64,000 bases of DNA from Mya arenaria (taxonomy: Eukaryota > Mollusca > Bivalvia > Myida > Myidae), in the NCBI RefSeq assembly GCF_026914265.1, contig NC_069124.1, positions 52,564,388 through 52,628,387 on the forward strand, read 5' to 3'. The notes under the pieces are model-generated. The model was not told where the DNA came from and did not search any database. It worked only from the letters and a program-made list of their open reading frames with translations. Positions 1 through 13,029 of the stretch are shown here, one piece after another. The number at the start of each line of letters is the position of its first letter. Position 1 is the first letter of the stretch. A program made the position numbers and the translations under genes.

Positions 1-2994
1 TTGGTACCATCGAAGATTTCTTTCTGCTGTCTTTCAGTGTTTTCAAAGTTTCTGGTGTACCCTTTAATAAAGAACACAAGCAAATTAAATATTAGCGTGA
101 AGAGTGTAAATCGTTTTCAAATTTACTTATACATAAATAACAACAGGTTTGTACCATTCCTCTGCAAATCCACAGGCCAAATTACATTATCAAAATCATA
201 TTTATGACATTTGTTTTGCTGTAATATTATAGATTTTTACTACCTGAAACTCTTTCAATATTTTTCTTAATTGATCCAAGCTGCTTGAAGCCTTTTCCTC
301 ACAGGTTTGGAATATATTCTGAAAGACACGTTCAAATTACATATCTTTTGTCGAGACATTACTAAATTTGACTTAAATGTAATTTGCAGATTACTGGCAA
401 CATTTGCAATTATATGCGTTTCTTGTTAATTCAATGATACATTGTATTCAAGTTATACATACAACAAATAAGCCCAATATCCATGTTATAGTTTCTTTGT
501 TTTTCCATTTCAGAGTTTTCGTCAACCCTTCGTAACATTCAGTCCACTGATTGTCATAGAGTTCCGAGTATCTTTCAGCCAGTTTGGTTGGTCTGTTTTT
601 GTCGCTCAGGTCGGCAATGTTCGGGTTTGAGTCGGTCACCTGCGCACTTATTACAGCACTCAGCCTGAAATGACAGTGTATTGTAAGAATACTTTAAACA
701 GTTATGACCTACTATTTCCCCTCTATGGGATCTAGTATCTTTATTATTATACAAAACAAATTTACATTGATAAAGAAACACAAAGTGAGTAACTTCCTTT
801 GTTTTAAAAGTAATAAAACATCAAATGAAAAAGTAGGAACAGTTTACAGTCAGTCTTGTTTTACAAGGGAATAAGGTGTTGGTAAAATAAAATCAATCTG
901 TGTGATGCAAACAAACAAACTCAGAGCAAGTGAAGCGCCTGATTTTCACCTGTTTTATAAGCGTCTGTCGACTCGATCTATAGGAAATTCCAATTGTCTA
1001 ATTTTAGACCCACGCGAGAGTTACATAATTATAACACCCGGTGAAATGATGTGTCGAATACGAGAAATTAACATGGACAAGTCACGTGAGGTATAATAAA
1101 TCTGAAGGGAAAACTGCCAAACCTTGTCCTCATTTCTTCTAATTCTTTTTCCAGGACCTCTTTGTCAGATGTCAGAGCCTGAATATGGCTCTGATCTTCT
1201 TCAATCCTGAAATCATCAAGCGTATGGAATGGACTGATAAGGATTAAAACATGTTAATGTTGTCAATGGAAATGACGTTTACTCGAAATCTACCTAAATT
1301 CTACATTTACCGAGCAAACTTGACCATAACGTTTTATAACAAATGTTATTTGCGTATACATGTGCAACATGTTCAGCAGATCTTCTATTTATTTTTCAAG
1401 TTTTTGATAAAAGCGCGCCAAATTAAATGCGAACATAACATCATTTTCGGAAATGACGCAGTTCAAGTCTCGTCGCAGCCTTGTGCGCGCTGACGTTTGA
1501 TTTTGGAGTGAGTGCAGACTAAAATTTCTTAACAGTGAAAAATCTCTATTAAGGTTTATATTAAAGGTGTGTAAAGTTATGTTCCTTTCAAAAATATTAT
1601 GATATATAAGAAAACCATGAATACAAAAATATATAAGAACTAGAGATCATTGAAATAAACGTTAGTAAATAAGAGTTTACAGCCAAATGGATATTCAATT
1701 TGACGTGTGGTGATGGATTAGAATACCATTAACAGTTGTAGTATGTAAAAGCAAGTACGAACCTGTATCTAAGATCTCCATCTTCGTGTCTATGCCGTCT
1801 TATTTGCCTACAGTGGAAATAATAGTTAGTGCTACTCTGCAACATTTTAAATTGCAATAGTTGTTTTTTTATAAGTGTTCGATTTTATATACATGTAATT
1901 ACTATATGACAATTAGAAATTCGAAATAGTCATAGGAATGAAATTAGAACTTAACAACATTTGTCTGAACAAAAAAATAAAATAAACAAAAGTGCTCTGT
2001 ATCAATTTTTATAATTATTGGCAAAAGTGATATCAATTGTAAAAAGTTGTATATTAATTACAAAGCATTTAAGTTCTGCAAGCCATTGTTTAATTACCCC
2101 CGTGCCAAAGAGCAGGCATATATTCCCCAAAAAAGATAATTCAAGAGGTTGTAGCAATACAAATGTGTAATAACAAATTAATCCATCTTACTACAAATCA
2201 AATAAGGTTTCCAATAGCCAACATACTAAATTGTGTACCTATGTTGAAGCTGCACTCTAACAGATTTACTGTTTTCACAACTTTTTTATATTTCGTCTTG
2301 GAATGAGCAAGTTTTTGCGTAAATATCTGCAAACCAGTGGAGAAAGACTGTTGACAAAAGATCAGATCGCAGATTTTCATATTTTCGTTCGAAAATTAAT
2401 GTTTTATGGCTAAAAGCGTTACTAATGGTTTAAGAAAAATGCAAAAAAAACATCTGTTTTGAAACTTTAATATAAAAATCTGCGATCTATTTTTGTCAGC
2501 AGTCTTATATTACTGGTTTGCATGCATTTTCGCAAAAATGTGCTCGTTCAAGACAAAAAATAAAAACAGCTGTCAAAACGTGTAATCTGTGTGACTGCAG
2601 CTTTAAAACATTGATATTATATTTGGACTAGGCAGTTGCATTATAGTCCACATAATACTTATAAGACAGAAACTCTGTTTGATTATCATCTTTTTCAAAT
2701 TATATGCAAGATAACTATGCTCCTCCCGTTTTAACCATCTTTTCAGCATTATCTGCCTTGCAAAATAAAACGAAATATTCGTACCCACTGTGTGAAAACG
2801 AAAACCGAAAGTCGGCAAGATTACCCTGCAAATGGCTGTCTGTTAACCGGAAGAGTATCTATCGGTTCTGCAATGAGTCTTTGTGTCAATGAGTCTTCAT
2901 CATCTTGGTATTCGTTTGTACAGAAGCGAATGCAGCATAGAAAACAAAAACCACTTCCTTGTTCTTTTTCTTCCGGGTTCACTGAATGGGGCAT
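1..2994 (-). CDS. MIEAP C-terminal-domain-like protein, copy A (3' end outside window)
   Basis: Most distal member of the tandem family; the last exon lies beyond base 1. Coding exons, in gene order: 2825-2994, 1763-1807, 1123-1206, 463-664, 241-318 and 1-61 (partial). Phases chain correctly (2,2,2,0,0) and every junction has an AG acceptor and a GT donor. Exon 1 starts MPHSVNPEEK and has a Cys cluster (CFLCCIRFC), but no Gly after Met, so unlike B, C and E it is not a myristoylation candidate. An in-frame stop upstream supports this start. The 45-bp second exon has no counterpart in other copies and is the least certain. The 202-bp exon carries the family hallmark RPTKLAERYSELYDNQW. The 78-bp exon can end at 241 or 244 in the same frame. 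A TTAA-flanked MITE (2,244-2,606) sits in intron 1. The MIEAP assignment rests on remembered similarity to human SPATA18. Confidence 0.6.
2244..2606. mobile_element. TTAA-flanked palindromic MITE, copy a
   Basis: Same family as 13,460-13,797: an AGCTGCACTCT terminus, an internal inverted pair (AGATCAGATCGCAGATTTTC and mirror) and an inverted GCAGCTTTAA end. It lies inside intron 1 of copy A. Confidence 0.65.
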
Positions 2995-5900
2995 TTTGAA
3001 TGTCAAACTGATAAAATTACGTGGCCAAATGCTCTTATTTTCAACCTAATAATTTATTCACAAACATATTCCATAATGTTTAATTCAAACAGTCATAATA
3101 GTTTAATTTGTAAAAGGAAGAGCAATATTTCACATCTTAAAGGACACCCATTTTACTTCCGTACAGCGAATAGAGATTTCAAGTTGACATAAATAAACTG
3201 CTATAAGGTTGATATTTCAATACCCGTTAAGTATGTAATGCGGAGATAAGTTCATGCATTTACAATGCTGTATTTCATTATTTATCATATTTAGAAATAA
3301 AACTATAGATATTCCATTCCATTCGTCTTTTTATATAATACGTTCAAAAACCTATATGTTCTTGAAAAAGGGTAGAAACATTAAATACAGACATATTTTT
3401 ATCAGGCTGTCTTTGCAAAAATCAATGCAGATATATTTAGCGTGATACCATGAACTTCATTATTATTGCATTTAGTGAAACCCCGCATTGATTTATATGT
3501 GTATTTTTATCCCTAAAATATCTCATTTTTACCATATCTAATCATTTCGAAAGCGCATATCGCTGTGTAAAATGATAAGCTTACTCCGTCCACGGCACTT
3601 ACCTAATATTTTCTATATCCATTCATTCGTCTTCGTAAAGAATGCGTAATGTTTAAAAACCTAATTGATCTTGAAAAGTCGTGAACAATATGATTTTCAA
3701 GTACATGTGCTCGCTGATATGTTACATTCGTAAAATAAATTAATGAAACTCATATTCGAATCGGCAGTAATTGGTAAGGAAGTTTTGTAAACGGTTGGTA
3801 TAAGCACAGAATGCTAAGAACAATTTTTGAGCTTAGAACCAAATTGGAAAAGGAGATTTAAATTAAAATGTAGTTTTATAAAATCATTGCCAAAATGACA
3901 GTTTAATTTTTGATGGGCAAAGGGCAACACCTTTATCTGTCAGTCATTTTGTCAGAAGAATATATTATAAATTTTATAATATTGCCATAGTTTTGCTGAC
4001 GTCGGCTGCTGTGCCGTTGACGAAGCGGTGTTTAACGTTAGAGTTGGCTACAACTTTGAAACAGAATAAACTTTTGACAAACCGTAAATGCGTAGCTTCA
4101 AATATCTGATCCAGTTATTGTTTAGGTATACACATGGAACGACATCGGGAAAAAGAAAGTATCAAACAGCAAATGGGCTTACCCGGTTTAACACATTGGT
4201 TCTTTCATTCGTGGGTCAGCATAATAACAAAACTAAGCGTTGGTTTGAAGGAGAAATCAAAGAAAGTCAATCAATAATGTTTCTGCAACTAAATTTGTGA
4301 CAACTAAACAATTTGTAAATATCGCAATTTGATATTTGCACGATGCTAGTAAACAGAGAAGGTATTTGTATCAAATATTACAGCAATCATACCAATAAGA
4401 AAATTAGATTGTTAGTTTATAAAAACTGATTAATGTCGCCGGTCATTTTATGTTTAATAAGATGATTATTGTTTCAACACATTGATTTCCAGTATGCCGA
4501 CATGCAGAATATTCAACTAAATGCTGATGGAAATTATATTAAAAGTTCTAGCTAAAGGGAAGTATCTATATGAGGATATATGTAGTTTAGTGTAGAACTG
4601 AGGTATTCCTGATGTTTCCGAATTACCTCCCCTATAAATCAATTATACAAAGAGAGGTCCTTCAGAGGCACAAAACTAGCTGTCGCAGCTTGATTGAAAC
4701 TGTTCAATGATAGTTATAGCAAGTGTAACTTTATGAATGGTACTACGCTTGAGTGTGTTCATTTACGTATATGTATTCCTCAAGTTCACCTCAATTTCCA
4801 TTCCTTAACTGCCTTTCGTCCATTGCGACTGTTTTCCGATGAAGGCAACATCATCGGACATGTTCGGATCACGAATCATCGCATATTAATTTGCATGCAT
4901 TCTCATTCATCAGATGTTTGATAATGGCCAATCTAACGCATAGTATCATCGCTCTGGTGTACGAGAATGTGTACATGTAAATTAAAAATCAGCATGTAAG
5001 AAAGGGTTCATAATATGTTAAATGTATTTTTGTCATTTTTACGTGACGTTATTTGATAAACTGTTTCCGGTTTCGTTTGGGTCGTTCTATTTACAGAATG
5101 GGTGAGAAAAAATCACTGTAAGATTTTCTTAACTGCAATGAAGTACTTTTTAACAGTACTTTAATATAATAATGAGCTATTGGTGTAAATATAAGTAATG
5201 ATTTGTGTGATTTATATTATAATCGGGGATATGAGCGCAGTCGGGCTGGTTAATGTACGAAGGACTCAACACACCTTAACCAGCCCAACTGCGTTTATAC
5301 CCCGATAATGACATCAATCTTGCAATTCATTCCTTAATGATTGAAGCGCAGTTGTATCGATATTTGTCAAAAGGCAGCCAATTCACTGCAGATCATTTCC
5401 TCATGTCTCCAAATTTCAAGATTTACAGTAAACTCCAAAAACAATGAACTCCTCTGGATCCTTCAGAAGTATCATTATTTCCGGAGTCCCTTATATCCGA
5501 ATAACGAACTAACTCATTTTACATGGATTGTTTATAAAACGAACTGATTAATATAACGAACAAGACTCCTTTCGAATGTTAAATTATTGAATCCATATTT
5601 CATGACATTATTTATTTTCAGATAATTCATGGTCATATTATTCAGAAAGTAATTCCCATTATAAACTCTGTGTCAGCCATTGCACTCACAAAATGAATTC
5701 ATGTTAGAAAGTTGCTTTATTCTAATGGTAACATTTAATTGAATTGATTACCCATTATTAATATTCCATAAAATGTATGCCATAAAATGCCATTGTATAA
5801 CAACAGTTATTCCTTACGCATGTTCGTGTTTTGGGTCTCAAAGAATATAAACACAACTGAATTATTATTTACAATAAATAAACACAAAATTCATATAACC

Positions 5901-6015
5901 AGAGATTTTGAATACATAAATACTAATGTTTTAACAAAGATAATAGAACGTTTTTATAAGAAACAATGTTACACAAATTAATGATAGGATATTTAATTCA
6001 ATATCATTTCTATTA
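2995..6015. other. Spacer between copies A and B
   Basis: No gene seen. From about 3,960 to 5,990 the spacer is homologous to the B-C spacer (15,520-15,975, 19,345-19,670 and 20,701-21,300) and to 28,140-28,860. Shared landmarks are an ACTAGCTGTCGCAG-like block near 4,676, a GTCAGCCATTG block near 5,670 and AT-rich sequence just before the next gene's 3' end. This shows that gene plus flank was duplicated as a unit. A fold-back palindrome lies at 5,216-5,309. Confidence 0.6.
5216..5309. repeat. Fold-back palindrome (MITE-like hairpin)
   Basis: Two imperfect inverted arms of about 37-40 bp, containing CGGGGATATGAGCGCAG and its near reverse complement, are separated by about 20 bases. It is absent from the matching place in the homologous B-C spacer, which suggests an insertion. 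No transposon family assigned. Confidence 0.5.
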
Positions 6016-6165
6016 GAGTATGATCCCAAACGCATTCGCTCTTAAACTGTGTGATCTCAATTGTTTCAGTGTTTTCTCCACTGCCTTCTATTATTGATCG
6101 TTTTCTTCACTTTGCATTTGACCAACAAACCCCTGTGCTATGCCTTTCGATAACAAAGGACCTTA
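6016..6165 (-). pseudogene. Duplicated fragment of a MIEAP-like last exon
   Basis: This stretch repeats the 3' part of exon 8 immediately downstream of copy B's own exon 8. It matches from the segment encoding the LLSKGIAQG region through the tail. Its tail resembles copy C (the CAGTGTTTTCTCCACTGCC stretch is shared with C) more than the adjacent B. No splice acceptor or domain core is present, so it is a relic of unequal exchange rather than an alternative exon, although use as alternative 3' UTR cannot be excluded. Confidence 0.6.
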
Positions 6166-6171
6166 TTTAAT
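6166..6171 (-). terminator. Putative polyadenylation signal ATTAAA, copy B
   Basis: ATTAAA on the minus strand lies 44 bases past the copy B stop. The same hexamer at the same distance follows the copy C stop (21,293-21,298) and the equivalent point of copy D (29,095-29,100). Confidence 0.45.
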
Positions 6172-6214
6172 GCAATTTCACTTTTAGTAGAAAATGAATC
6201 CAAACACCTTGGCT

Positions 6215-9200
6215 CTAAAGTTTTGTGCTCTCAGGAGTGTCTTCACCACTGTCTTTTATCATTGTTTGGTTTTCTTCACTTTGCCTTTCTTCAACCAATC
6301 CCTGTGCTATGCCTTTCGATAGCAAAGGACCTTTTATTGTGAGAAACAACACAGGCCAAACGACATAGTCAACCAGTTTGCCTTTCTGTGTGTAATACTT
6401 GTAATGGTTGGTGTCCAGCGTTTGCCCATGCGTGTTGACGGAAGTGTCCACATAAACTGGTGGGTCTTGTACAGCCATCAGCCAGCAAAGCTCAACACTT
6501 TCGTTGATAAAATTCTCTGCTATGTCGATAGCTTGTTTATTCTCGGCAAAACGACCGTCCAATTTCTAGTAAAACAAACAATCATTTTTTAGTCTCAGCA
6601 TTATTTTTTTATCAAAACCAACAAAATTCAATAAATAAATAGATGAATAACTTACAGCCGTAATCTGGTCCTTGGGTACCATCGAAGATTTCTTTCTCTT
6701 GTCTTTCAGCGTTTTCAAAGTTTCTGTAGTACCCTTTCAAATTGGATAAATACATTTAATATACGAAAAAAAATGTTTTGTTTTATAGTAAACATTTACA
6801 AACTGTCTTTATGTATAATAATCAATCTCAACTAAAATCACATTACAGTGTCATAAACAGAGAATATTTTCCTTCACATAAACAAGACTTTATATTCAAT
6901 ATCCTACAGCATTGAACCGTTATTCCTCCATAACTTTAGCAATTAATTGTTTAAACCTTGGTAAATTGGTTTTGGTTTTTGGTTTGGTCATAGTTAGAAA
7001 AGATGTTAATTGATTGGCCGATATATATCAAAATTAAAATTATTCGCCTACAATTTTTTAAGTGTGGAACTAGCAAAATGTAAGTAGCCAAGTTTAGTTT
7101 AGGACCGCAGGTTCACATGTATCGTTTATGTTTATAAAAAAACTATATTTTTACAATAATAGTTTATTCTTACTGACTGAAACTCTTTCAATATTTTTCT
7201 TAATTGCTCCAAATCCTTGGAAGCTTTTTCCTCACACGTTTGGAATATATTCTGAAAGAAACATCCTTATTTAGAATGTATTAATTATCTCAATTGTGTA
7301 AACATTATTGTTCATTTGAATATCTTTTACAAATTCCTCGCGATTGTCAACTGCATTTCGTACGTCCTTGTTACAAAGATACATCTGATAGCAATTATGC
7401 GTACAATAAATAAGCCCAATATCCATTTCATAGATTCTTTGTCTTCCCATTTCAGAATATTCGTCAACCCATCGTAACATTCGGTCCACTGATTATCGTA
7501 GAGTTCCGAGTATCTTTCAGCCAGTTGGGTTGGTCTATGCTTGTCGCTCAAGTCGGCAATATTTGGGTTTGAGTCGGTCACCTGCGCACTTATTACAGCA
7601 CTCAGCCTGAAGTGATATTTTACATAACTGTTCAAATCTGTAGCGTTCTTGCCTTGGTATCCTGTTATAACCCTTTACCACATATTATTAATTGATAATG
7701 TCAATTCATACTACTAGAAATTAGTAAAACATACGAACGTTATAAAAAAAACATTTTAAATATTTTGATATATTTTAAGACATTGTTATAAGAGTGTATA
7801 AAACTAGCAACTACATAACCTTGTCCTCAGTTCTTCTAACTCGTGTATCAAGCCCTCTTTCTCAGAAAAAAGAGTCTGTCTTTCCACCTGTTCTTCTTCA
7901 ATCCTGAAATGTTTCACATAAATATATCTATTGGAATGTAAGGTTCTAGAATATATAGGATTTGTCGTTCGACTGACAAACGATTGCCTGGGAATAAAAG
8001 TTTTATATTTAAACATCGACGATATCATTTTAAAATAGCCATTAAAATGTTCTACCTGTTCTGTAGCTTTTTTACTTCAGTTTCAAGGCGTTCTTTGTCA
8101 TATTTAAGCGATTGTATTGTTGGCTTATTATATTCGTTTCTGAAATTGGAAAACACATCATTTTTCAAGATTATGCTTACCTGCAAAGTAGTTTCAATAT
8201 ATTAGGTTATTGTTGACATGTATGACTTTTTATACAACGGAAACAGTCATTCGAAAGGGCAACTTTTAAAATTAGTCACCTTATTAAATCACAAATGAAG
8301 CCTTTAAAGACATTTAAATAGAAATAGTGGGTTTGGTCTATAGCATTTTTAGGAAATAAAAACTTAGGATAAAATTTGTTGAAAAGTGATAACCGCTTAT
8401 CGATTTTTTAACCTCAAAATCGGTTATTCATAAGTGATGGTATATGTATAAAGCGAACAATGGTATAGAAAATATATATTCTTATACCTCAATTTTGTCT
8501 ACAATGATATGATCCCATTACCCTAAAAAGAGATATTTTGACTTTCAGAAACATGTTCAAACTTTTTGAAACGTGACCAAGCGAAAATTCACTGTCAGGT
8601 CATGCGACCGCAGTGATATTTTGAATGTCATATAAGGGCAAATAACTGCTTCGATATTTTAGCTAAATCATGACGTGATTGCCTCCCTTATACACATACA
8701 GCAGTGACGTCACTATTCATATATATTTGAAAGAAGAAGAAGGTTTAAATAACATTATTTGCAAATTAAAATCAAATCTCATCAATAAAATAACAGTGTT
8801 CTTGCTAAAATAAGATTGTAACGAAACAGACGAAACGACGGACAAACAGACAATGCGTTTTTTAAATGCCGCCCTTCGGAAAAGGATAAAATACAACCGT
8901 TGCCCAGGAATCCATGATCGAATCGTTTGCTCGAATTTAGAGTGTCTCTTCTTGATTGGCGATGGTGATGGCGATGGTAACATTGGTGGTGTTGTTCCGT
9001 ACATCGATTCTTTGTCCCTACATGCAACAAATACAATTATAAAATTGCAATATGTATAATTGATCAGAGTAATACAGGCAAACATAGGTTCTAAGTGTGT
9101 CGACTGCACACTAAACAATGAGTAAATCATTATAATTGAAAACATCTTTATATTTGCTTTTATATATATATCATTGCGCCTCATAATTCACCAGGTCATT

Positions 9201-10407
9201 GCGTTTATTTATCAAATCTCATATCACGAATACATGTATAAATGAGTATGATAACGTTCGTATATCAAATGAGATACTTACGTAATACAAACGTTATACA
9301 TATTGAATGTTGAACCGAAATATCGATAACACCGAGAGTTTTTGGACTCTAATAACAGAACGTAAAGCTAAAATATCAGGTTATATTACGGTAATTACTC
9401 AAGTTTCTACAAAAGCAAAATTATATGATGGATAGAGATAATAAGATAATTTCAAAAAATGCCACAGGTGCAGAATATCAGAAGTTAATGATTCAATTAT
9501 TAACAACTTGTATTTGTATTGTTTCATTAAGTATATGTTATTGTTTATTTGGAGGTATTTATGGCAAATAAATGTTCATACCTTGCACAGTTTGAAGAAC
9601 ACTTTCTTTTCATAACGAGCTCCAAATAAATGATATACTATACAACATTGCACGACCCTTTCAGCCGGACATGTTTTCGACATTCCCGTTGAAATATGTT
9701 TTGTCATTTCAACATGCGTACTATTTTACATACTGTTTTTCCTTTGTTTATTAAGCTGAAATAACTTGTCCATATAATAAATGTTTGATTAAATTTCTTT
9801 TTACCGAATTCAAGATGCTGTTCCTGTAATTTGTTTTGTTTTTCGTTCAAGAAATCTCATAAATGCTTGTTAGTTGTTAGTGTCAGCCAGTGCGACGTCA
9901 TAAATTAATGTTATACAAGACTTAGCCCATAACTTAATCCCAATTGTAAAGATTCAAAATAACATCTTTATTATTTAATGATGCATTTGCAGGTAAAAAT
10001 AGATGTTGATTGTGTTTTTTGGCTAATAGACGACGAGCCTTATCACATGTAAGCCAAGTTCTTGCCTTTTCTGATGGTGCATAAAGAACTATTGAGAAAA
10101 TTGACATTTGTCACGTTTTATATTACTTTGGTATACGTGTGTATACGATTAACAATCGCATACTGCGTTTGTTTGTTTTTTACAATTCTTACTTCGTACA
10201 CAATCACAGTATTGACTCAGTTCACATTTATTCCTATAAAAAGTGTAGGTAAACTTACTTTGAATGCTGATCATCGTCATCGATTAAAGATGACGTCTCT
10301 GATTCATTAAACGAATCTTTGTTCTTCCTGTTATAACCACAAAGGTTTAACAATTTGTCCCTAAAGTCACCACCACAACAACACAGCTTGTTAATGACGT
10401 TGCCCAT
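6215..10407 (-). CDS. MIEAP C-terminal-domain-like protein, copy B, with acylation-type N-terminus
   Basis: Complete model of 381 residues. Exons: 10259-10407, 8898-9017, 8056-8139, 7820-7903, 7405-7606, 7174-7251, 6656-6733, 6215-6565; all phases fit. The N-terminus MGNVINKLCCCGG has Gly2 and a Cys triplet, suggesting myristoylation plus palmitoylation; residue 6 is Asn rather than the preferred Ser/Thr. Exon 2 adds an SPSPSP-rich linker. Exons 3-4 (Glu/Lys/Leu-rich) should form a coiled coil. Exons 5-8 hold the conserved domain: RPTQLAERYSELYDNQW, then CWLMAVQDPPVYVD and VDYVVWPVLFL...KGIAQG, resembling the C-terminal domain of human SPATA18. MIEAP acts in mitochondrial quality control; the role of this membrane-anchored form is unknown. 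The exon 2 donor differs in position from copy C. Start chosen because it is the first ATG and aligns with C and E. Confidence 0.72.
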
Positions 10408-11709
10408 GTTTTGTCCACACCATGCAATAAGCCAATGATGTTAACAGCGGTGTATGAAGAAGACTCGTTAAGTCAGCCTTCTTCACCAACAATCTCCGGT
10501 TTCATTTCTGATCAAGGAGGTCGTTTAATATAGTGAAATAGTAAACTCGCTTACTGATAACGGAATATTATTGTTTATCGTAGTTGCGAATTTAGTAGTC
10601 TGTACCCGGTGTGGATCATTCTCTCAGTTCTCTTATCTAAAAAAAATGCACATACAACCTTTCCGATTAAGTCGTCAAGTAAATCAAAAACATTAACATT
10701 AAATGTAAAATGGCCATTATGATCAGAAGCTGATTAGGAGCGAGTTAGATAAAAAAAGCGCTTAAAGCAATGTGTGTATTTTGGGTTGAGACACAAGCGG
10801 TCATGCTTTTGAATGTACGACCAGTATTCCACCTACACGCTTACGACATCATTTGTAGTCCACATCCGTGTAACGTATCTGCAATTCAAAGGAGAAACCG
10901 TATTGCATGCACCTACAAAGATAACAAACAACAACGTCATACATGAAGTTTTTTAATAGCATTTTATTTTAAACGACGCATAAATTTCGGAAAATAAAGC
11001 TTTAGCTTAAAAATGTGCATGATAGAATAGGCTTTATTAACATGTTTCATAAATAACAAATGTTCTAATTAAGCATTCGCTTTTGAACAAAACACACCAC
11101 AGACAAACAAAACTGCTCAAACATAGATTTGATGTTATATTATCTATCAAATCACTTTTTAAATTGTATGACTTTCTAGTATCAACACATGTTTTGAACG
11201 AAAGCAAATGTACCGACATTCAGCTTCAAGTTCAAGCCATCGATTGAAAAACAGGCTTTCCATTTTTCTCATTTTTCTCATAAACGGTTAGTAAAGTTCA
11301 TTTTCGACGTTTTATCTTACTTAAAACATATGCAACTTTTTAAATATCAAAATATTACTTTTAGAAACATTTATTGGTCCAAAAGTGATGAATTTATCTT
11401 AACTATCTTTGATTTTTGGACGGTGCCCTTCAGGGCCCGTCCTAAGTAGGCACATCAGCCGATCCAACTACCAGCCAAAGCACGCCAGTGCGCTCAGTAA
11501 ATAGTTCGTATCATTGTTTTGAATACACAGCTGATTTAAAGTGGCTGTTACATAGTTTCTTTCTAAAATATCTGGGCGAATAGTGAGAGAAGTGGGTCAT
11601 GTATAATTTATTGACAATAGGTACTCAAATCAAATATTTATATTGATAAATCATTTCGCCAATATCGACAACTACATGGAAATAGTTCCACTACATTAAT
11701 ACAAAACTG
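10408..11709. other. Upstream region of copy B and start of the B-C spacer
   Basis: The first 250 bases are homologous to the upstream flanks of copies C (25,576-25,790) and D (33,511-33,700). They share a GATCAAGGA-like stretch and a TACTCGCTTAC-like stretch, so they probably hold the 5' UTR and promoter. A short GC-rich hairpin lies at 11,419-11,443 (GGACGG...CCGTCC). Nothing else is recognisable up to 11,709. Confidence 0.4.
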
Positions 11710-11763
11710 CATTCGGAACTCCTCGGCCATTTTATCGAAAAAATGGCCGAAGAGCTCCGAATG
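11710..11763. mobile_element. Collapsed Mutator-like MITE (terminal repeats only)
   Basis: A 54-bp near-perfect palindrome running from CATTCGGAACTCCTCGG to its reverse complement. It equals the two ends of the 336-343-bp elements at 42,594 and 51,147 joined together, so the interior is missing. No clear target-site duplication. Confidence 0.6.
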
Positions 11764-12171
11764 ATCAGCTGACATGAAAAATAAATCAGTAAATGTTTCG
11801 AACTGAATACTGAAGTACATTGTTGCTAAACAGAATTAATTCAATAATAATTAATTGAATAACATCATCACCTTATGGTCATATTGGCTGAATTTAACGC
11901 AATACAATTAATGACTGGTGAAAGGTCACCAACTACTAAAAGTAAGTTGCAGTAAAACACGGAAATACGAACTTAGTGAAAATCCAAAAAATAATAACGT
12001 CGTTTTGCTTCGTGCAATTAGTAGATGTTAATAATTGTTGCAAATATTGATGTGAAAAATAATGATTATAACTCGAAACAACTTGCATTCTGTGTCACAG
12101 TTGTCATCTTTCTTCATAAAACATATTATATTACAGTACAGTAGGGTATTTCTTTAAAATTGTGATATTAA

Positions 12172-12481
12172 TGCACCAGTCAATTGTAACCACAGCCACC
12201 CCAGGTCCGGGGATATACAGGGAATAGCTGGTGAAATGGATCATGTTTTTGCTTTTCAGGTGGGGGGTGAATGCGGTGGTTTTGTCTGCTTTAAATATAG
12301 CGGGTAATTGGCCTTACCTAGGGTCCCCGGGGTGGAGGGACTTTGGCGGGGATTTTACCAACTGTTTGTCCCCGCATGGCATGGAATTTAGCCGGTGTTG
12401 GCTGTACAGTGTACTGAAAGTCAAAGTCCCCGCTATTCCCCAGATCTGGGATGGGGGCGTTACAATTGACTGACCAGTGCA
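12172..12481. mobile_element. Harbinger-like GC-rich MITE, copy 1
   Basis: 310 bp bounded by TGCACCAGTCAATTGTAAC and its inverted copy, flanked by a 3-bp TAA duplication. The interior is GC-rich (GTCCCCGGGG-type runs) in an AT-rich neighbourhood. TWA duplications of three bases are typical of the PIF/Harbinger superfamily. Open frames here are by-products; no transposase is present. Confidence 0.75.
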
Positions 12482-13029
12482 TAATTTGGTTCCCTTTATG
12501 CCATGTTGATCTGATTCATACCATGGTAAAATATGTTCTTCAACTTCAATATTAAACACTGCATTGCAAAATAGAAACACAAAGGTTTCACATAATTTAT
12601 CTTGAGCCAATATCATTGTTTAATCACACAACTGTGTATAATTATATAAGTGTTTCATTAAACACTTATTCTGATCAGCTTCTGTCAACATAGCATTGCC
12701 ATTTTGGAACTATCTAGCTGATGCGCGTCATCTTGAAGCTTAATATACATCAAGTCGAAAATTATAGAAGTGTTCACTACGGGACGTGCCATATCAAAAA
12801 TGGTAAAAAATCATTCAATGTACAATTATTTGAACTAAATAAACTTAGTGCTTGAAATGTCATTATTGGCTAGGAGAAAAAGTTGGATGTGGATTCAGTC
12901 TGACAGCCTGTGATTTTGTTTTCAATCAGAAAGAAATTTTGCAATTTTAACATGGCCATGTTTTGACATGCTTGCACAGTCTGTGAATTGTGATCACAAT
13001 TGTGCTTGGTTAATTTTGTTGTAATGCGT

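Noticed and set aside
8717-9184. 155-codon minus-strand frame as a stand-alone gene
   Set aside because: Only the middle (8,898-9,017) is coding, as exon 2 of copy B. The rest is intron read-through.
10480-10520. Interferon-response-like motif upstream of copy B
   Set aside because: The TTTC spacing does not match the consensus, and the motif is not preserved in the homologous flanks of C and D.
12231-12616. Open frames on both strands
   Set aside because: They lie within or across the Harbinger-like MITE. The same holds for frames at 39,428-39,775, 59,838-60,224 and 60,406-60,720.
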